Positions 33,782-42,059 are shown, counted from the stretch's first letter. The stretch is 64,000 bases of DNA from Peptoniphilus ovalis (GCF_018919265.1 NZ_JAHLQO010000001.1:62001-126000); one strand, 5' to 3'. Notes: generated by a model from the sequence alone, not told the origin. Program-made: numbers and translations.

Positions 33782-34375
33782 TCAATTCTCTATATTGAAA
33801 ATATTATAAGAGTAAATAGGAAGATTTGCAAATCCATTTAAATCATTGTAATCAATATAAGATTTGCTCTTGTACCAGCCATCGTAGACATGTAAAATTT
33901 TAATCTTCATTTTCTTGTAATAATATATTGAATAACCAAAGATCACTAATGAGTGATTTTTGTAAAATCCATATCCTAAGTTCATCATAACTGGTCTTAA
34001 ATTATTTATCTCATCTTTTATGTGAGAGTAAAAGTTGCCTAGATAAATTCCCCTACACTTTCCATGAATTCCCTTTTTCTTGAAATATGAATTTGCAATG
34101 TGTGATATAAACATTGGTATAGTTCCAATTCCCTCAAAATACCCAGTTCTTATAGCAATTTTCATCACATCTCTATAGACTTCTTCTTTATCTAAGTCTT
34201 TGAAATAATAATTTATAATTCTAACAATACTTGCAATAGAGCAGTTATTGCTTCCTCTTTCAAAATCTCTTTGCAAAAAGTCTGGCACTTCAAGCTCAGC
34301 ACGCTCAATTAAAAATGCCCCAGGATATTTTTTATCTATGTATCTATCTAAATTTGAAATTCTTTTTTTGTCCAT
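33782..34375 (-). CDS. Papain-fold (C39-like) cysteine peptidase homologue
   Basis: 197 residues from the ATG with GGTG six bases upstream. NNCSIASIVRIINYY places a Cys at the start of a helix as in C39-type peptidases. NHSLVIFGYS supplies His and HVYDGWYKS the Asp, in the right order and spacing for a papain triad. There is no signal peptide, so it is cytoplasmic as it stands. It could be a peptidase, transglutaminase-like or inactive scaffold. Its partner gene follows. No bacteriocin or ABC exporter is nearby, arguing against a leader peptidase. Confidence 0.6.
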   Translation of the reverse strand: MDKKRISNLDRYIDKKYPGAFLIERAELEVPDFLQRDFERGSNNCSIASIVRIINYYFKDLDKEEVYRDVMKIAIRTGYFEGIGTIPMFISHIANSYFKKKGIHGKCRGIYLGNFYSHIKDEINNLRPVMMNLGYGFYKNHSLVIFGYSIYYYKKMKIKILHVYDGWYKSKSYIDYNDLNGFANLPIYSYNIFNIEN

Positions 34376-34416
34376 TTTCTTCACCGATTTATTTATACCC
34401 TATTTTGTAAAATAAA

Positions 34417-34658
34417 AATACCCCTTTAAAATAGGTATTAAAATGTTGACAAAATAAATAACCACTATAAAAACAAACCATATTGAGCTTTCTGTACTAA
34501 TTCAATTCGAAAACGAGCGTCCGAAAAACGCACTGTTTGAGCGTCAGCGAGTTTGCGTTTTTCAGCGAGTTAAGAATTAGAATTTGTAGAAAGCGAAATC
34601 CGGTGAGCGTTATAGTGATTTTGTATACAACTTCAATATCCCTTTAAAAGAGGTATTA
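34417..34658. repeat. MITE-like palindromic element flanked by 24-base direct repeats
   Basis: This fills the 280-base gap. Two 24-base direct repeats (34417-34440 and 34635-34658, 22 of 24 identical, each itself AATAC/GGTATT-palindromic) enclose ~194 bases. Inside, CACTATAA (34463-34470) pairs with TTATAGTG (34610-34617), CTTTCT with AGAAAG (34488-34493/34588-34593), and GAAAAACGCA with TGCGTTTTTC (34523-34532/34554-34563). It is therefore one long nested imperfect hairpin with no ORF. Its right end recurs near 4.1 kb. The right direct repeat overlaps the stop codon of the next gene. Confidence 0.7.
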
Positions 34659-35381
34659 TTTTAGTCTATTCATTTCAGGAAGATCTTTCCAATATTTTTT
34701 TGGCATATTTGAAATTCTAAGCTTTTCGTTTTTGCGTTCTTCGATTCCAATTGAATCATAAAACTGTCTCCAAAGGTCTACATATTCATCTTCTATTTTA
34801 AAGTCTTTAGCTTCTGTAAAATCTAAAAATTCACCGTGGCTTCCATTATGAAGCACTGCCTTTTTTCTTTTAGTATCAGCAATTATGAACTTTTCATTTT
34901 TAAGTCTCTTTTTAAAATGATTGTAGACATAATTTAAGATATCATTTTCTGGCGTAAACTTTGCAAATAAAATTCCGTCGTATTCATTAAATCTAAGAAG
35001 CCCCTTGTATGCATGGACTTCTCTTGAAAGTCTCTGTAAAATATTTCGAAATTTTACTACATCAGAATCGGCGGAGTTGATATATGAAAATCCGTGAGTA
35101 TAGAGTTTTTTTAAAGTCCTTGAAATTACAATTTCCTTTTCTTCATTGCATGATGAAAAAGCTCTAATCATGTCGTTATAAAAAGAAAACTTAAAATTTT
35201 TAATCACAGAATTTTTAACTCTCTCAGCTTTTTCTTTATCAGCTTCCACTTCAATCTTATCTGCAAAAAAGTCAATTTGTCTTGTTTTTTCAGAAATTTC
35301 ATCTACATCTTCAAGAACTTTATAACTGTCAAAAATTACAGTTAAAAGCCCCTCAAAGCTTCCATCATAAATATAAATCAT
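34656..35381 (-). CDS. Putative DNA-repair partner protein of the TIGR03915 type
   Basis: 241 residues starting at ATG five bases after AGGG, within a few bases of the preceding radical SAM stop. IYIYDGSFEGLLTVIFDSY at the N-terminus and the C-terminal WRQFYDSIGIEERKNEKLR to MPKKYWKDLPEM segment are characteristic of the DUF4130/TIGR03915 family, which is almost always paired with the TIGR03916 radical SAM protein. The family is described as putative DNA repair; the biochemical step is not known to me. The pairing here supports the call. Confidence 0.82.
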   Translation of the reverse strand: MIYIYDGSFEGLLTVIFDSYKVLEDVDEISEKTRQIDFFADKIEVEADKEKAERVKNSVIKNFKFSFYNDMIRAFSSCNEEKEIVISRTLKKLYTHGFSYINSADSDVVKFRNILQRLSREVHAYKGLLRFNEYDGILFAKFTPENDILNYVYNHFKKRLKNEKFIIADTKRKKAVLHNGSHGEFLDFTEAKDFKIEDEYVDLWRQFYDSIGIEERKNEKLRISNMPKKYWKDLPEMNRLK

Positions 35382-35389
35382 TATATCCC

Positions 35390-36610
35390 TCAATCAAAAA
35401 ATGACAACTGTTCTGCACTTTCTCTATCTAAAATAATGCTTCTAAGTGCATCAATTGAATCAAATCTCTTACCATAATATTTTCCAGAAACTGTAATAAA
35501 ATTAATCGCCCTTTTTGTTGAAATTCTAAGCTTCTTTAAATCTTCAAAACTTAAATTAAAAGATCTTCTCGCATTGATTATCTTCCTTGCTGACCTTGGA
35601 CCAAAACCCGGCACCTTTAGCAGTTCATCAAGACTTGCTTTGTTTATGTCGACAGGATTATTGTAGTGATCTATTGCCCAATCCATCTTTGGATCAAGAT
35701 TTAAATCTAGATTTTTCTTTTTTTCTGAAAGCAAATCATTCGCCCTAAATCCATAAAACCTTAGCAAGAAATCTGCCTGATAAATTCTATGCTCTTTTAA
35801 AAGCGGAGTCTTAATATTGGGAAGAATTGTGTTCTTGCGAACTGGAACATATGCTGAATAATAAACTCTTTTAAGCTTATAATCATCATATAAACTTTGC
35901 GAGCGATTAAGCACATCTAAATCATTGGAGTCTCCTGCTCCTACAATCATCTGCGAAGTTTGTCCTGCTGGCAGAAACATATTTGCATGCTTGTATTTCT
36001 TTCTCTCCTCTTTATTAATCGCAAGAGTTTTTGAAACCACATCCATTGGTTTTGTTATTTCATCTATATTTTTTTGAGGTGCAAGAAGTGCAAGGCTCTT
36101 TTCCGTTGGAAGCTCAATATTTATGCTCATTCTGTCCACATAACGCCCTAGCTCTTTTATTAAGTGCTCACTTGCTCCAGGGATTGCCTTCATGTGAATA
36201 TATCCATGAAAGTTTTCCTCTTCTCTTAATCTTTTTGCAACCTCGATAAGTTTTTCCATCGTGTAATCACAGGATTTAAAAATTCCAGAAGATAAGAATA
36301 AACCTTCTATATAATTTCTCTTGTAGAAATTAATTGTGATATTTACCACCTCATCAACTGTAAAGGCAGCTCTTTTTGAATCAACAGATTTTGCATTAAT
36401 GCAATAATTGCAGTCATAGATGCAATGATTAGTAAGAAGAATTTTAAGAAGCGATATACATCTTCCATCTTCACTCCATGAATGGCAAATTCCGCCCATG
36501 CTTGCATTTCCTATACCATTTTTATTTTTTCTGTTTGAACCTGATGATGAGCAGCTAACATCGTACTTAGCCGCGTCTGAAAGAATTTTCATCTTTTCTT
36601 TTAAATCCAT
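35390..36610 (-). CDS. Putative DNA modification/repair radical SAM protein (TIGR03916 type)
   Basis: 406 residues. LTNHCIYDCNYCINAKS carries the classic Cx3Cx2C 4Fe-4S motif. Around it are the family's SCSSSGSNRKN and GICHSWSEDGRCISLLK. The C-terminus has a helix-hairpin-helix DNA-binding motif (INKASLDELLKVPGFGPRSA), which supports action on DNA. It is followed directly by the TIGR03915 partner. Cytoplasmic and oxygen-sensitive by chemistry. Confidence 0.88.
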   Translation of the reverse strand: MDLKEKMKILSDAAKYDVSCSSSGSNRKNKNGIGNASMGGICHSWSEDGRCISLLKILLTNHCIYDCNYCINAKSVDSKRAAFTVDEVVNITINFYKRNYIEGLFLSSGIFKSCDYTMEKLIEVAKRLREEENFHGYIHMKAIPGASEHLIKELGRYVDRMSINIELPTEKSLALLAPQKNIDEITKPMDVVSKTLAINKEERKKYKHANMFLPAGQTSQMIVGAGDSNDLDVLNRSQSLYDDYKLKRVYYSAYVPVRKNTILPNIKTPLLKEHRIYQADFLLRFYGFRANDLLSEKKKNLDLNLDPKMDWAIDHYNNPVDINKASLDELLKVPGFGPRSARKIINARRSFNLSFEDLKKLRISTKRAINFITVSGKYYGKRFDSIDALRSIILDRESAEQLSFFD

Positions 36611-36680
36611 ATTATCACCATTTTTATATTATCATTAAAACTTTTGTTTGTAAACAAATATTCTGTTCAAAATTTGCAAT

Positions 36681-36703
36681 AAAAAACCTCGACATGCGAG
36701 GTT
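36681..36703 (-). terminator. Terminator of the Na/Pi cotransporter gene
   Basis: Minus-strand AACCTCG and CGAGGTT over a five-base loop, followed by six T, directly after the stop. Confidence 0.82.
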
Positions 36704-36705
36704 AA

Positions 36706-38304
36706 TTAGTTTGCTAGCTTTGCTGCATTTGAAATATATGATGAAATTCTTTCGATTGCCGTAAGAGTTTTTTCATAAAGAAGTCCACTTTCAGGATTGC
36801 AAATTTTTTCTCTCATTCTAATCATGTGATTATTTCTAGAGATAGAAGCTTCTTTTTGAACTTTATCATTGGAAGCTCTCATGAAAGTAACTTTTTGTGC
36901 CTTGTCGATTTCACTAAAGACTGTTTTAAACATTTTTTCAACTATTTCGTTTAAGTCCTCAAGCTCATCATAAGTTTTGTCAGTGAAGATTAAATTTTCT
37001 TCTGATTTTAATTTTGCAACATCGGCAATACTCTTAGAGTGATCTCCAATTCTCTCTAAGTCTCTTGAAATTCTAAGATATGCTGCAAAGTTTGAAGAAG
37101 TTTCTTCATTCATTGAAAGTCCAAGGGAATCAATAATAAATGCAGAAATTTCTTTATTTAAAAAGTTTATAACCTTTTCTCTGTGGAAAATTGTTTCATA
37201 TTTTTCGTCGTCAAAATTCTTTAAAAGATCAATTGCATCATCGTAATTTTCTGTTGCTATATCAAGCATTCTTCTGACTTCTGCTCGTACATCTGTAAAT
37301 ACAGCTGGTGCTTCTTTTTTAACAGCCTTGTTGATGTATCTAAGTGACATTTCAGCTTGCTCCTTATCAGCTCCTGGAATAAGCTTAAAGGATAAATCTG
37401 CGAGCTTTCTAGAAAATGGAAATAAAAGCACTGTTGTTGTTATATTAAAAATAGTGTGAAGATTTGCAATTTGTGCCGCCGGCAAATCTCTTGAGAAATG
37501 CACTATCCAGTCCTCAATAGGAACAATATATGCAAGTGTAATAAATATAATAGTACCTATTACATTAAATAAGACGTGGACTAATGCAGTTCTTCTTGCA
37601 TTTTTTGAAGATCCAATGGAAGATAAAACAGAAGTGATACAAGTTCCAATATTAAATCCAAATACAATATACATTGATGAAGCAAGGGGAATAATTCCTT
37701 GATTAGCTATTGCTTGTAGGATTCCCAGCGAAGCTGAAGATGATTGAATAATTGCTGTAACAGCAGTTCCCACTAAAACTCCGAGAATTGGATTTTCAAA
37801 CTTTGTCATCATTGTTACAAATCCTGGGTATTCTCTAAGTGGCTTCATAGATTCAGACATAAATTCCATTCCCATAAATAAAAATCCAAGACCTATGACA
37901 GCCATACCAATGTATTTCTTTTTCTTATCTTTGGAAAAAGTATTAAGAACAAAACCAATAAAGGCAATAATCGGAGCAATTGCAGAAATATTTAGTGCAA
38001 CAAGTTGACCAGTGATAGTTGTACCAATATTTGCTCCCATAATAATTCCAACTGCTTGATAAATAGTCATAAGTCCCGCATTTACAAAACCGACAACCAT
38101 TACAGTAGTGGCAGAAGAAGATTGAATAATAGCAGTGACAATCGTCCCAACTAAAATCGACTTAAAAAAGCTAGAGGTCATCTTCTCGATAATAACTCTA
38201 AGCCTATCCCCTGCAACTAATTCCAGACCATTACTCATCATCTCCATGCCATAGAGAAAGAGAGCTAGGCCCCCTAAAAGTTCAACAAAATAATTAATAG
38301 ACAT
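36706..38304 (-). CDS. Na/Pi cotransporter family protein with C-terminal PhoU-like domain
   Basis: 532 residues. Two copies of the NptA signature are plain: GTIVTAIIQSSSATTVMVVG and GTAVTAIIQSSSASLGILQA, with the QSSSA sodium/phosphate-binding loops. From about residue 330 a cytoplasmic PhoU-like helical domain begins (MLDIATENYDDAIDLLKNF, then YLRISRDLERIGDHSKSIAD). It imports or balances phosphate using the Na+ gradient. The promoter carries a three-repeat Pho-box-like array, so expression under phosphate limitation is likely. Confidence 0.92.
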   Translation of the reverse strand: MSINYFVELLGGLALFLYGMEMMSNGLELVAGDRLRVIIEKMTSSFFKSILVGTIVTAIIQSSSATTVMVVGFVNAGLMTIYQAVGIIMGANIGTTITGQLVALNISAIAPIIAFIGFVLNTFSKDKKKKYIGMAVIGLGFLFMGMEFMSESMKPLREYPGFVTMMTKFENPILGVLVGTAVTAIIQSSSASLGILQAIANQGIIPLASSMYIVFGFNIGTCITSVLSSIGSSKNARRTALVHVLFNVIGTIIFITLAYIVPIEDWIVHFSRDLPAAQIANLHTIFNITTTVLLFPFSRKLADLSFKLIPGADKEQAEMSLRYINKAVKKEAPAVFTDVRAEVRRMLDIATENYDDAIDLLKNFDDEKYETIFHREKVINFLNKEISAFIIDSLGLSMNEETSSNFAAYLRISRDLERIGDHSKSIADVAKLKSEENLIFTDKTYDELEDLNEIVEKMFKTVFSEIDKAQKVTFMRASNDKVQKEASISRNNHMIRMREKICNPESGLLYEKTLTAIERISSYISNAAKLAN

Positions 38305-38335
38305 ATTTCCTCCAGATATTTATTATTACAATCTA

Positions 38336-38364
38336 ATATTACAATAAAAATCTGGTTTTTTAAA
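38336..38364 (-). promoter_or_regulatory. Promoter of the Na/Pi cotransporter
   Basis: Minus-strand TTTAAA, 17 bases, TAATAT. Both hexamers are imperfect, as expected for a promoter needing an activator bound next to the -35. Confidence 0.6.
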
Positions 38365-38369
38365 GAGAA

Positions 38370-38397
38370 AGTAAATATTTTGTAAAGTTTTTGTAAA
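38370..38397 (-). promoter_or_regulatory. Pho-box-like array (three TTTAC repeats, 11-base period)
   Basis: On the minus strand TTTACA, TTTACA and TTTACT start exactly 11 bases apart. They end five bases upstream of the -35 of a phosphate transporter gene. PhoP-type regulators of Firmicutes bind TT(A/T/C)ACA-like repeats spaced one helical turn. The match in spacing, position and target gene makes a PhoP site likely. Confidence 0.7.
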
Positions 38398-38410
38398 TAA
38401 GATTGCATAA

Positions 38411-38433
38411 AAAAAGAGCGAGTTCCCTCGCCC
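38411..38433 (-). terminator. Terminator of the dipeptide-epimerase operon
   Basis: Minus-strand GGGCGAG and CTCGCTC over GGAA followed by seven T, abutting the DUF3870 stop. It insulates the phosphate transporter promoter. Confidence 0.83.
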
Positions 38434-38748
38434 TTAATTTTTAATATTTTTATACTTTCGCAGCGCATCTCTGTATGCAAAAACTATAGCTTTATCTGAA
38501 GATGCAAAGTATCTATTGGTTATTTCATGGATTATAACTTTTTCATCTTCTATAAATTTCTTGCCATTAAATATATTTTTTATAAAGTCTCTAGTAAGCT
38601 CTAGAGTTGCATTGCAATCGGTGTTTAATATTTTTTCTGACTCTGTATCAATTTCAAATGCCATATAAAAGATTCCATATATCTTTGTGATTGCATTGTC
38701 CAAATTTGTTCTTGCCTCTCCAGTTATATAAATCGTTTTATAATTCAT
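38434..38748 (-). CDS. DUF3870 domain protein
   Basis: 104 residues, full length for DUF3870. YITGEARTNLDNAITKIYG, then FEIDTESEKILNTDCNATLE, then the C-terminal ITNRYFASSDKAIVFAYRDA, all family landmarks. The function is unknown; the domain often sits with amino-acid or peptide catabolic genes, as here. It overlaps the serine hydrolase stop by four bases, so it is the last gene of the epimerase operon. Confidence 0.8.
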   Translation of the reverse strand: MNYKTIYITGEARTNLDNAITKIYGIFYMAFEIDTESEKILNTDCNATLELTRDFIKNIFNGKKFIEDEKVIIHEITNRYFASSDKAIVFAYRDALRKYKNIKN

Positions 38749-39536
38749 CTTTTTAAAACTCCTAGCTCATCGTATATTAACTTAGAAATTCTGCCAATAC
38801 TTTCCTGTGCATCTGCATTTGAATCTGCATCATTTATTAAGACAACTAAGATATAAGGATGATTTTCTATTAAGAATATCCCACCATCATTTTCTAAATT
38901 ATCTAAATCGCCAGACTTATTTGCAATTTTTACATCTTCTGGCAAAAATCTTTGAAGTCTTTGTCTCTCGTGCTGTCTTAAAAGTATATCAAGCATAGTT
39001 TCGCAGTATATTTCATCTACTACTTCTTTATTGTAGATTTTTTCTAAAATATTTGCAATATCTTTTGAACTAGTGAAGTTATCTAAGCCCCTTTTTGCTG
39101 CATCTGAGTCCATCATTTTTCTTTGAAGAATTGTACTTTCTAAATTTAATTTTTCAGCTCTTTTATTAATTCTATCCTTTCCAACTAAATCTATAATTAT
39201 ATTAGTTGCAGAGTTATCGCTTACTATAATCATAAGAGTTAAGAGCTCTCTTAGTGAAAATTTATGTCCCTCTTCAAATTCTTTTAATATTCCAGATCCG
39301 CCAACGATTTTATCTTTATTTATCTCTATCTTATCATCTAAAGAAAATTTCCCTTCTTTGACAAGTTCAAAAGTCTCAATCATTATAAGAAGTTTTATCA
39401 TACTTGCTGATGGAACTTTATTCTCTTCATTAAATCCAAATCCATTATTTTCTTTTAAGTCATAAAAAGATAGAGATATATTTCCAGAGCTTTTTTCAAT
39501 AATTTTTTTTACTCTTTCTTTTAATTCATTATCCAT
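38745..39536 (-). CDS. Cytosolic serine hydrolase of the class A beta-lactamase/DD-peptidase fold
   Basis: 263 residues from an ATG; a TTG four codons upstream is possible and neither has a good ribosome site, suggesting coupling to the DUF819 gene 15 bases upstream. The triad of penicillin-recognising motifs is present: SASMIKL (SxxK, Ser about 46), VSDN (SDN) and NKSG (KTG-like). No signal peptide is visible, which is unusual since most relatives act outside. The partners are a dipeptide epimerase and a permease. A role in cleaving imported murein-type or D-amino-acid peptides is more plausible than antibiotic resistance, but this is inference. Confidence 0.75.
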   Translation of the reverse strand: MDNELKERVKKIIEKSSGNISLSFYDLKENNGFGFNEENKVPSASMIKLLIMIETFELVKEGKFSLDDKIEINKDKIVGGSGILKEFEEGHKFSLRELLTLMIIVSDNSATNIIIDLVGKDRINKRAEKLNLESTILQRKMMDSDAAKRGLDNFTSSKDIANILEKIYNKEVVDEIYCETMLDILLRQHERQRLQRFLPEDVKIANKSGDLDNLENDGGIFLIENHPYILVVLINDADSNADAQESIGRISKLIYDELGVLKR

Positions 39537-39551
39537 AATATTTTTCAAAAT

Positions 39552-40730
39552 TTAGAACATTTTTAAGATTTGTCCCATTCCAATTCCAAAGAAGTTTCCT
39601 ACTGCTGCTCCAAGTACTCCCATTAGTACACCTATACCTGCATAAGATGGATCATAAGCTGATGCAACAATTGGTGCAGAAGCAGACCCTCCTATATTTG
39701 CAAGGGAAGCTGTAGAAACCATGCATAAATCCCAACGGAAGAATTTTGAAAGGATAAACATTAATACTACGTGAATTGCCAAGATAAATAATCCATAAAC
39801 TATCCACATTGGAGCAGCCATTAAGTCAACTATTGATGCAGTAGATGCAAGTAGTGAAACAACTGCATATAGATAAACATTTGATAATTCTTCAACTGCT
39901 GGAAGTTTACCAATTGGAGAAAGTGCACAGATAAGTCCTAAAATTGTAACGAATAAAGTTGTTATAGTGCCCTTGTCAAACATCCCAAGTCCCATATTTG
40001 TAAACACATCTGACATTTTTGCTCCAACAAATTGAGAAATTGCAGAAACTATAAGTGATAAACCTATTAAGAAAATCCAGTCAGATGAATCTGCATGTTT
40101 CTTGCCTTTAGCGACTTCTTGAACTGCTGCATCTGCAACCGCTTGAAGTTTTGTAGTATCTGCATTAGTTGCCTTGTTCCATTTTGGAGCATATCTTACT
40201 GCAAGAAGTAAAAGAGCAATCCAAAGTGAATAACAAACTGTATCAAGTGCAAGTGCACATGAATAAGCTCCTGCATCTACTGGGAGAGCTGCTTGCATTG
40301 CCGCCATATTAGCTGATCCTCCAACCCAAGATGCGTAAAGTGCTGCAACTGCTGCCCATGTATCTGTTCCAAGTGTTGATTTAAAAATTGGATAACCTAT
40401 TAAAAATCCAACAAAAAGTGTCAAGGAACAACCTAAAAATATAGCTACCATTCTTCCACCAAGTTTTGCAAGTTTTCTAAAGTCACAACGAAGTAGCATT
40501 ACAAATATCATTGCGTATAGCAAATTATTTTTCAAAACCGAATATGCATTGGAGCATGCTTCAGAATTATATAGTCCCATCGTGCAGAAAATCATATTAA
40601 GTACGTAAATAAATACAAGTGGTGGCACTACATTAAAAACTTTCCATTTTGTGTATTTTTCTAGTGCTAAAAGTGCTCCTGCTATAAACATTAAAAATGC
40701 AATATAAGTAAAACCATTATTAATAACCAT
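39552..40730 (-). CDS. DUF819 family membrane permease
   Basis: About 392 residues and roughly 11 hydrophobic segments. The DUF819 landmarks are visible: SWVGGSANMAAMQAALPVDA and the C-terminal SLANIGGSASAPIVASAY, two glycine-rich repeats reminiscent of aspartate/glutamate-type transporters. AAAGGA lies nine bases before the chosen ATG. It sits between a dipeptide epimerase and a serine hydrolase, so peptide or D-amino-acid transport is a reasonable guess. Confidence 0.78.
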   Translation of the reverse strand: MVINNGFTYIAFLMFIAGALLALEKYTKWKVFNVVPPLVFIYVLNMIFCTMGLYNSEACSNAYSVLKNNLLYAMIFVMLLRCDFRKLAKLGGRMVAIFLGCSLTLFVGFLIGYPIFKSTLGTDTWAAVAALYASWVGGSANMAAMQAALPVDAGAYSCALALDTVCYSLWIALLLLAVRYAPKWNKATNADTTKLQAVADAAVQEVAKGKKHADSSDWIFLIGLSLIVSAISQFVGAKMSDVFTNMGLGMFDKGTITTLFVTILGLICALSPIGKLPAVEELSNVYLYAVVSLLASTASIVDLMAAPMWIVYGLFILAIHVVLMFILSKFFRWDLCMVSTASLANIGGSASAPIVASAYDPSYAGIGVLMGVLGAAVGNFFGIGMGQILKMF

Positions 40731-40758
40731 ACTCACTTATCCTTTCTCTCAATAGTTT

Positions 40759-41850
40759 TTAATCAAAATATTTTATTCCTTCAATTCCTTTAATTCCAAG
40801 TCCAGGTTCATTTGATACAGTGATTTCTTTTTCATTAAACACTGCCCCACCTTCAATTGGATCTTCTAGGCAAAGCACAGGTCCATCTAAATCGATTTTT
40901 GTGATTACACTCTTAGCACATGCTAGGTGAACTGCTGCGTTAACACTTACTTTGGCTTCAAGCATACAACCTATCATGCACTCTATTCCAACAAGCTCTG
41001 CCATGCTTGTAATTTTAAGTGCATTGTAAATTCCTCCGCATTTCATTAGTTTAATATTCACTAAATCTGCTGCCTTCATTTGAAGAATTGTCATTGCATC
41101 TTCTGCAGAAAATACCGCTTCATCTGCAAGAACTGGCACATGTGAGTGATCAGTTACATATTTTAGCCCTTCATAATCTCTTGCAAGTACTGGTTGCTCA
41201 ACAAGTTCAATATTTAGATTTTTTTCTTGCATTTGATTTAAAATTTTAACTGCTTCTTTTGGTTTCCAAGCTTGATTTGCATCGATTCTAATATCAACGT
41301 CATTTCCTACAGCTTTTCTAATTGCTACAAGCCTTTCTGTATCAAGTGATGGATCAATTCCAACCTTTACCTTTAAAGTATCATAACCTCTTTCAATGGC
41401 ATTAATTGCATCTCTCGCCATTTCTTCAGGATCATTGACACTTATTGTAATGTCTGTAATAATTTTATTTCTGCTGCCACCTAAAAGTTTATAAACAGGA
41501 ATATTGTAAAGTTGTCCATATAAATCCCATAGCGCCATGTCACAAGCTGCCTTTGCAGATGAATTTTTTACGATACAGGAATTTAATGCCTTCATATTTT
41601 CTTCGAAGTCTTCAATATCTCTTCCGACCATAGTCTTTATGATATGGTCTTTAAATGCCCCTATAATTGAAGCAGTTGTCTCTCCAGTGATAGCTCCTGT
41701 TGGAGGTGCTTCACCATATCCAATATTTCCTGTGTCAGTGTGAATTTCAACAATAATATCTTCAACACTACTAACTGATCTAAGAGCAGTTTTAAAAGGA
41801 ACTCTTAGTGGAACTGAAATCTTGCCTAATTTGATGTCTGTAATTTTCAT
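40759..41850 (-). CDS. Dipeptide epimerase (L-Ala-D/L-Glu epimerase type, enolase superfamily)
   Basis: 363 residues. The enolase-superfamily active site is intact: DTLKVKVG (KxK base), IRIDANQAW, ELVEQP (metal ligands Asp and Glu), LADEA, and the opposite base in NIKLMKCGG. The DxD/KxK pattern is that of Ala-Glu epimerases, which convert L-Ala-D-Glu from peptidoglycan to L-Ala-L-Glu; substrate specificity varies. It is the first gene of an operon with DUF819, serine hydrolase and DUF3870. A consensus promoter and a terminator lie in its ~160-nt leader. Confidence 0.88.
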   Translation of the reverse strand: MKITDIKLGKISVPLRVPFKTALRSVSSVEDIIVEIHTDTGNIGYGEAPPTGAITGETTASIIGAFKDHIIKTMVGRDIEDFEENMKALNSCIVKNSSAKAACDMALWDLYGQLYNIPVYKLLGGSRNKIITDITISVNDPEEMARDAINAIERGYDTLKVKVGIDPSLDTERLVAIRKAVGNDVDIRIDANQAWKPKEAVKILNQMQEKNLNIELVEQPVLARDYEGLKYVTDHSHVPVLADEAVFSAEDAMTILQMKAADLVNIKLMKCGGIYNALKITSMAELVGIECMIGCMLEAKVSVNAAVHLACAKSVITKIDLDGPVLCLEDPIEGGAVFNEKEITVSNEPGLGIKGIEGIKYFD

Positions 41851-41904
41851 TTTATTCCCTCACTCCTTTAAGTATGCAATCGTTTTTGTGAATTATGTGA
41901 GTAT

Positions 41905-41947
41905 CAAAAAAATCCCGCAAAACGCCAATTTTTGTTTTACCGGGATT
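41905..41947 (-). terminator. Leader terminator (possible attenuator) before the dipeptide epimerase
   Basis: Minus-strand AATCCCG pairs with CGGGATT and, inside, AAAAC with GTTTT; seven T follow. It lies between the operon promoter and the epimerase start, not after another gene. Upstream in the leader TGAATTA/TAATTCA (41974-41980 and 41960-41966) forms a hairpin. One arm, extended to GTGAATTAT, is also perfectly complementary over nine bases to 41888-41896 beyond the terminator, so two folds compete. Confidence 0.7.
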
Positions 41948-42019
41948 CATATTGTTTATTGAATTAGTGCTAATAATTCACGCAAAATGATGCAGTTACT
42001 CTATTAAATTATTAAAGTT

Positions 42020-42048
42020 ATTATATGAAAATATTTTCAAATTGTCAA
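42020..42048 (-). promoter_or_regulatory. Consensus promoter of the dipeptide-epimerase operon
   Basis: Minus-strand TTGACA, 17 bases, TATAAT, a perfect sigma-A match, ~160 bases before the epimerase ATG. The long leader holds a terminator, so control after initiation is likely. Confidence 0.85.
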
Positions 42049-42059
42049 TATTTTAAAAC

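Noticed and set aside
38274-38480. 68-codon minus-strand frame across the nptA promoter
   Set aside because: It spans a terminator, the Pho-box-like array and the promoter, and has no ribosome site.
38745-39536. Antibiotic-resistance beta-lactamase
   Set aside because: No signal peptide, no clear class A omega-loop Glu, and a peptide-metabolism operon context.
41866-41962. Short ORF (MNPGKTKIGVLRDFF...) as a leader peptide of the dipeptide epimerase operon
   Set aside because: No ribosome site, no run of a relevant amino acid, and it overlaps the terminator hairpin.
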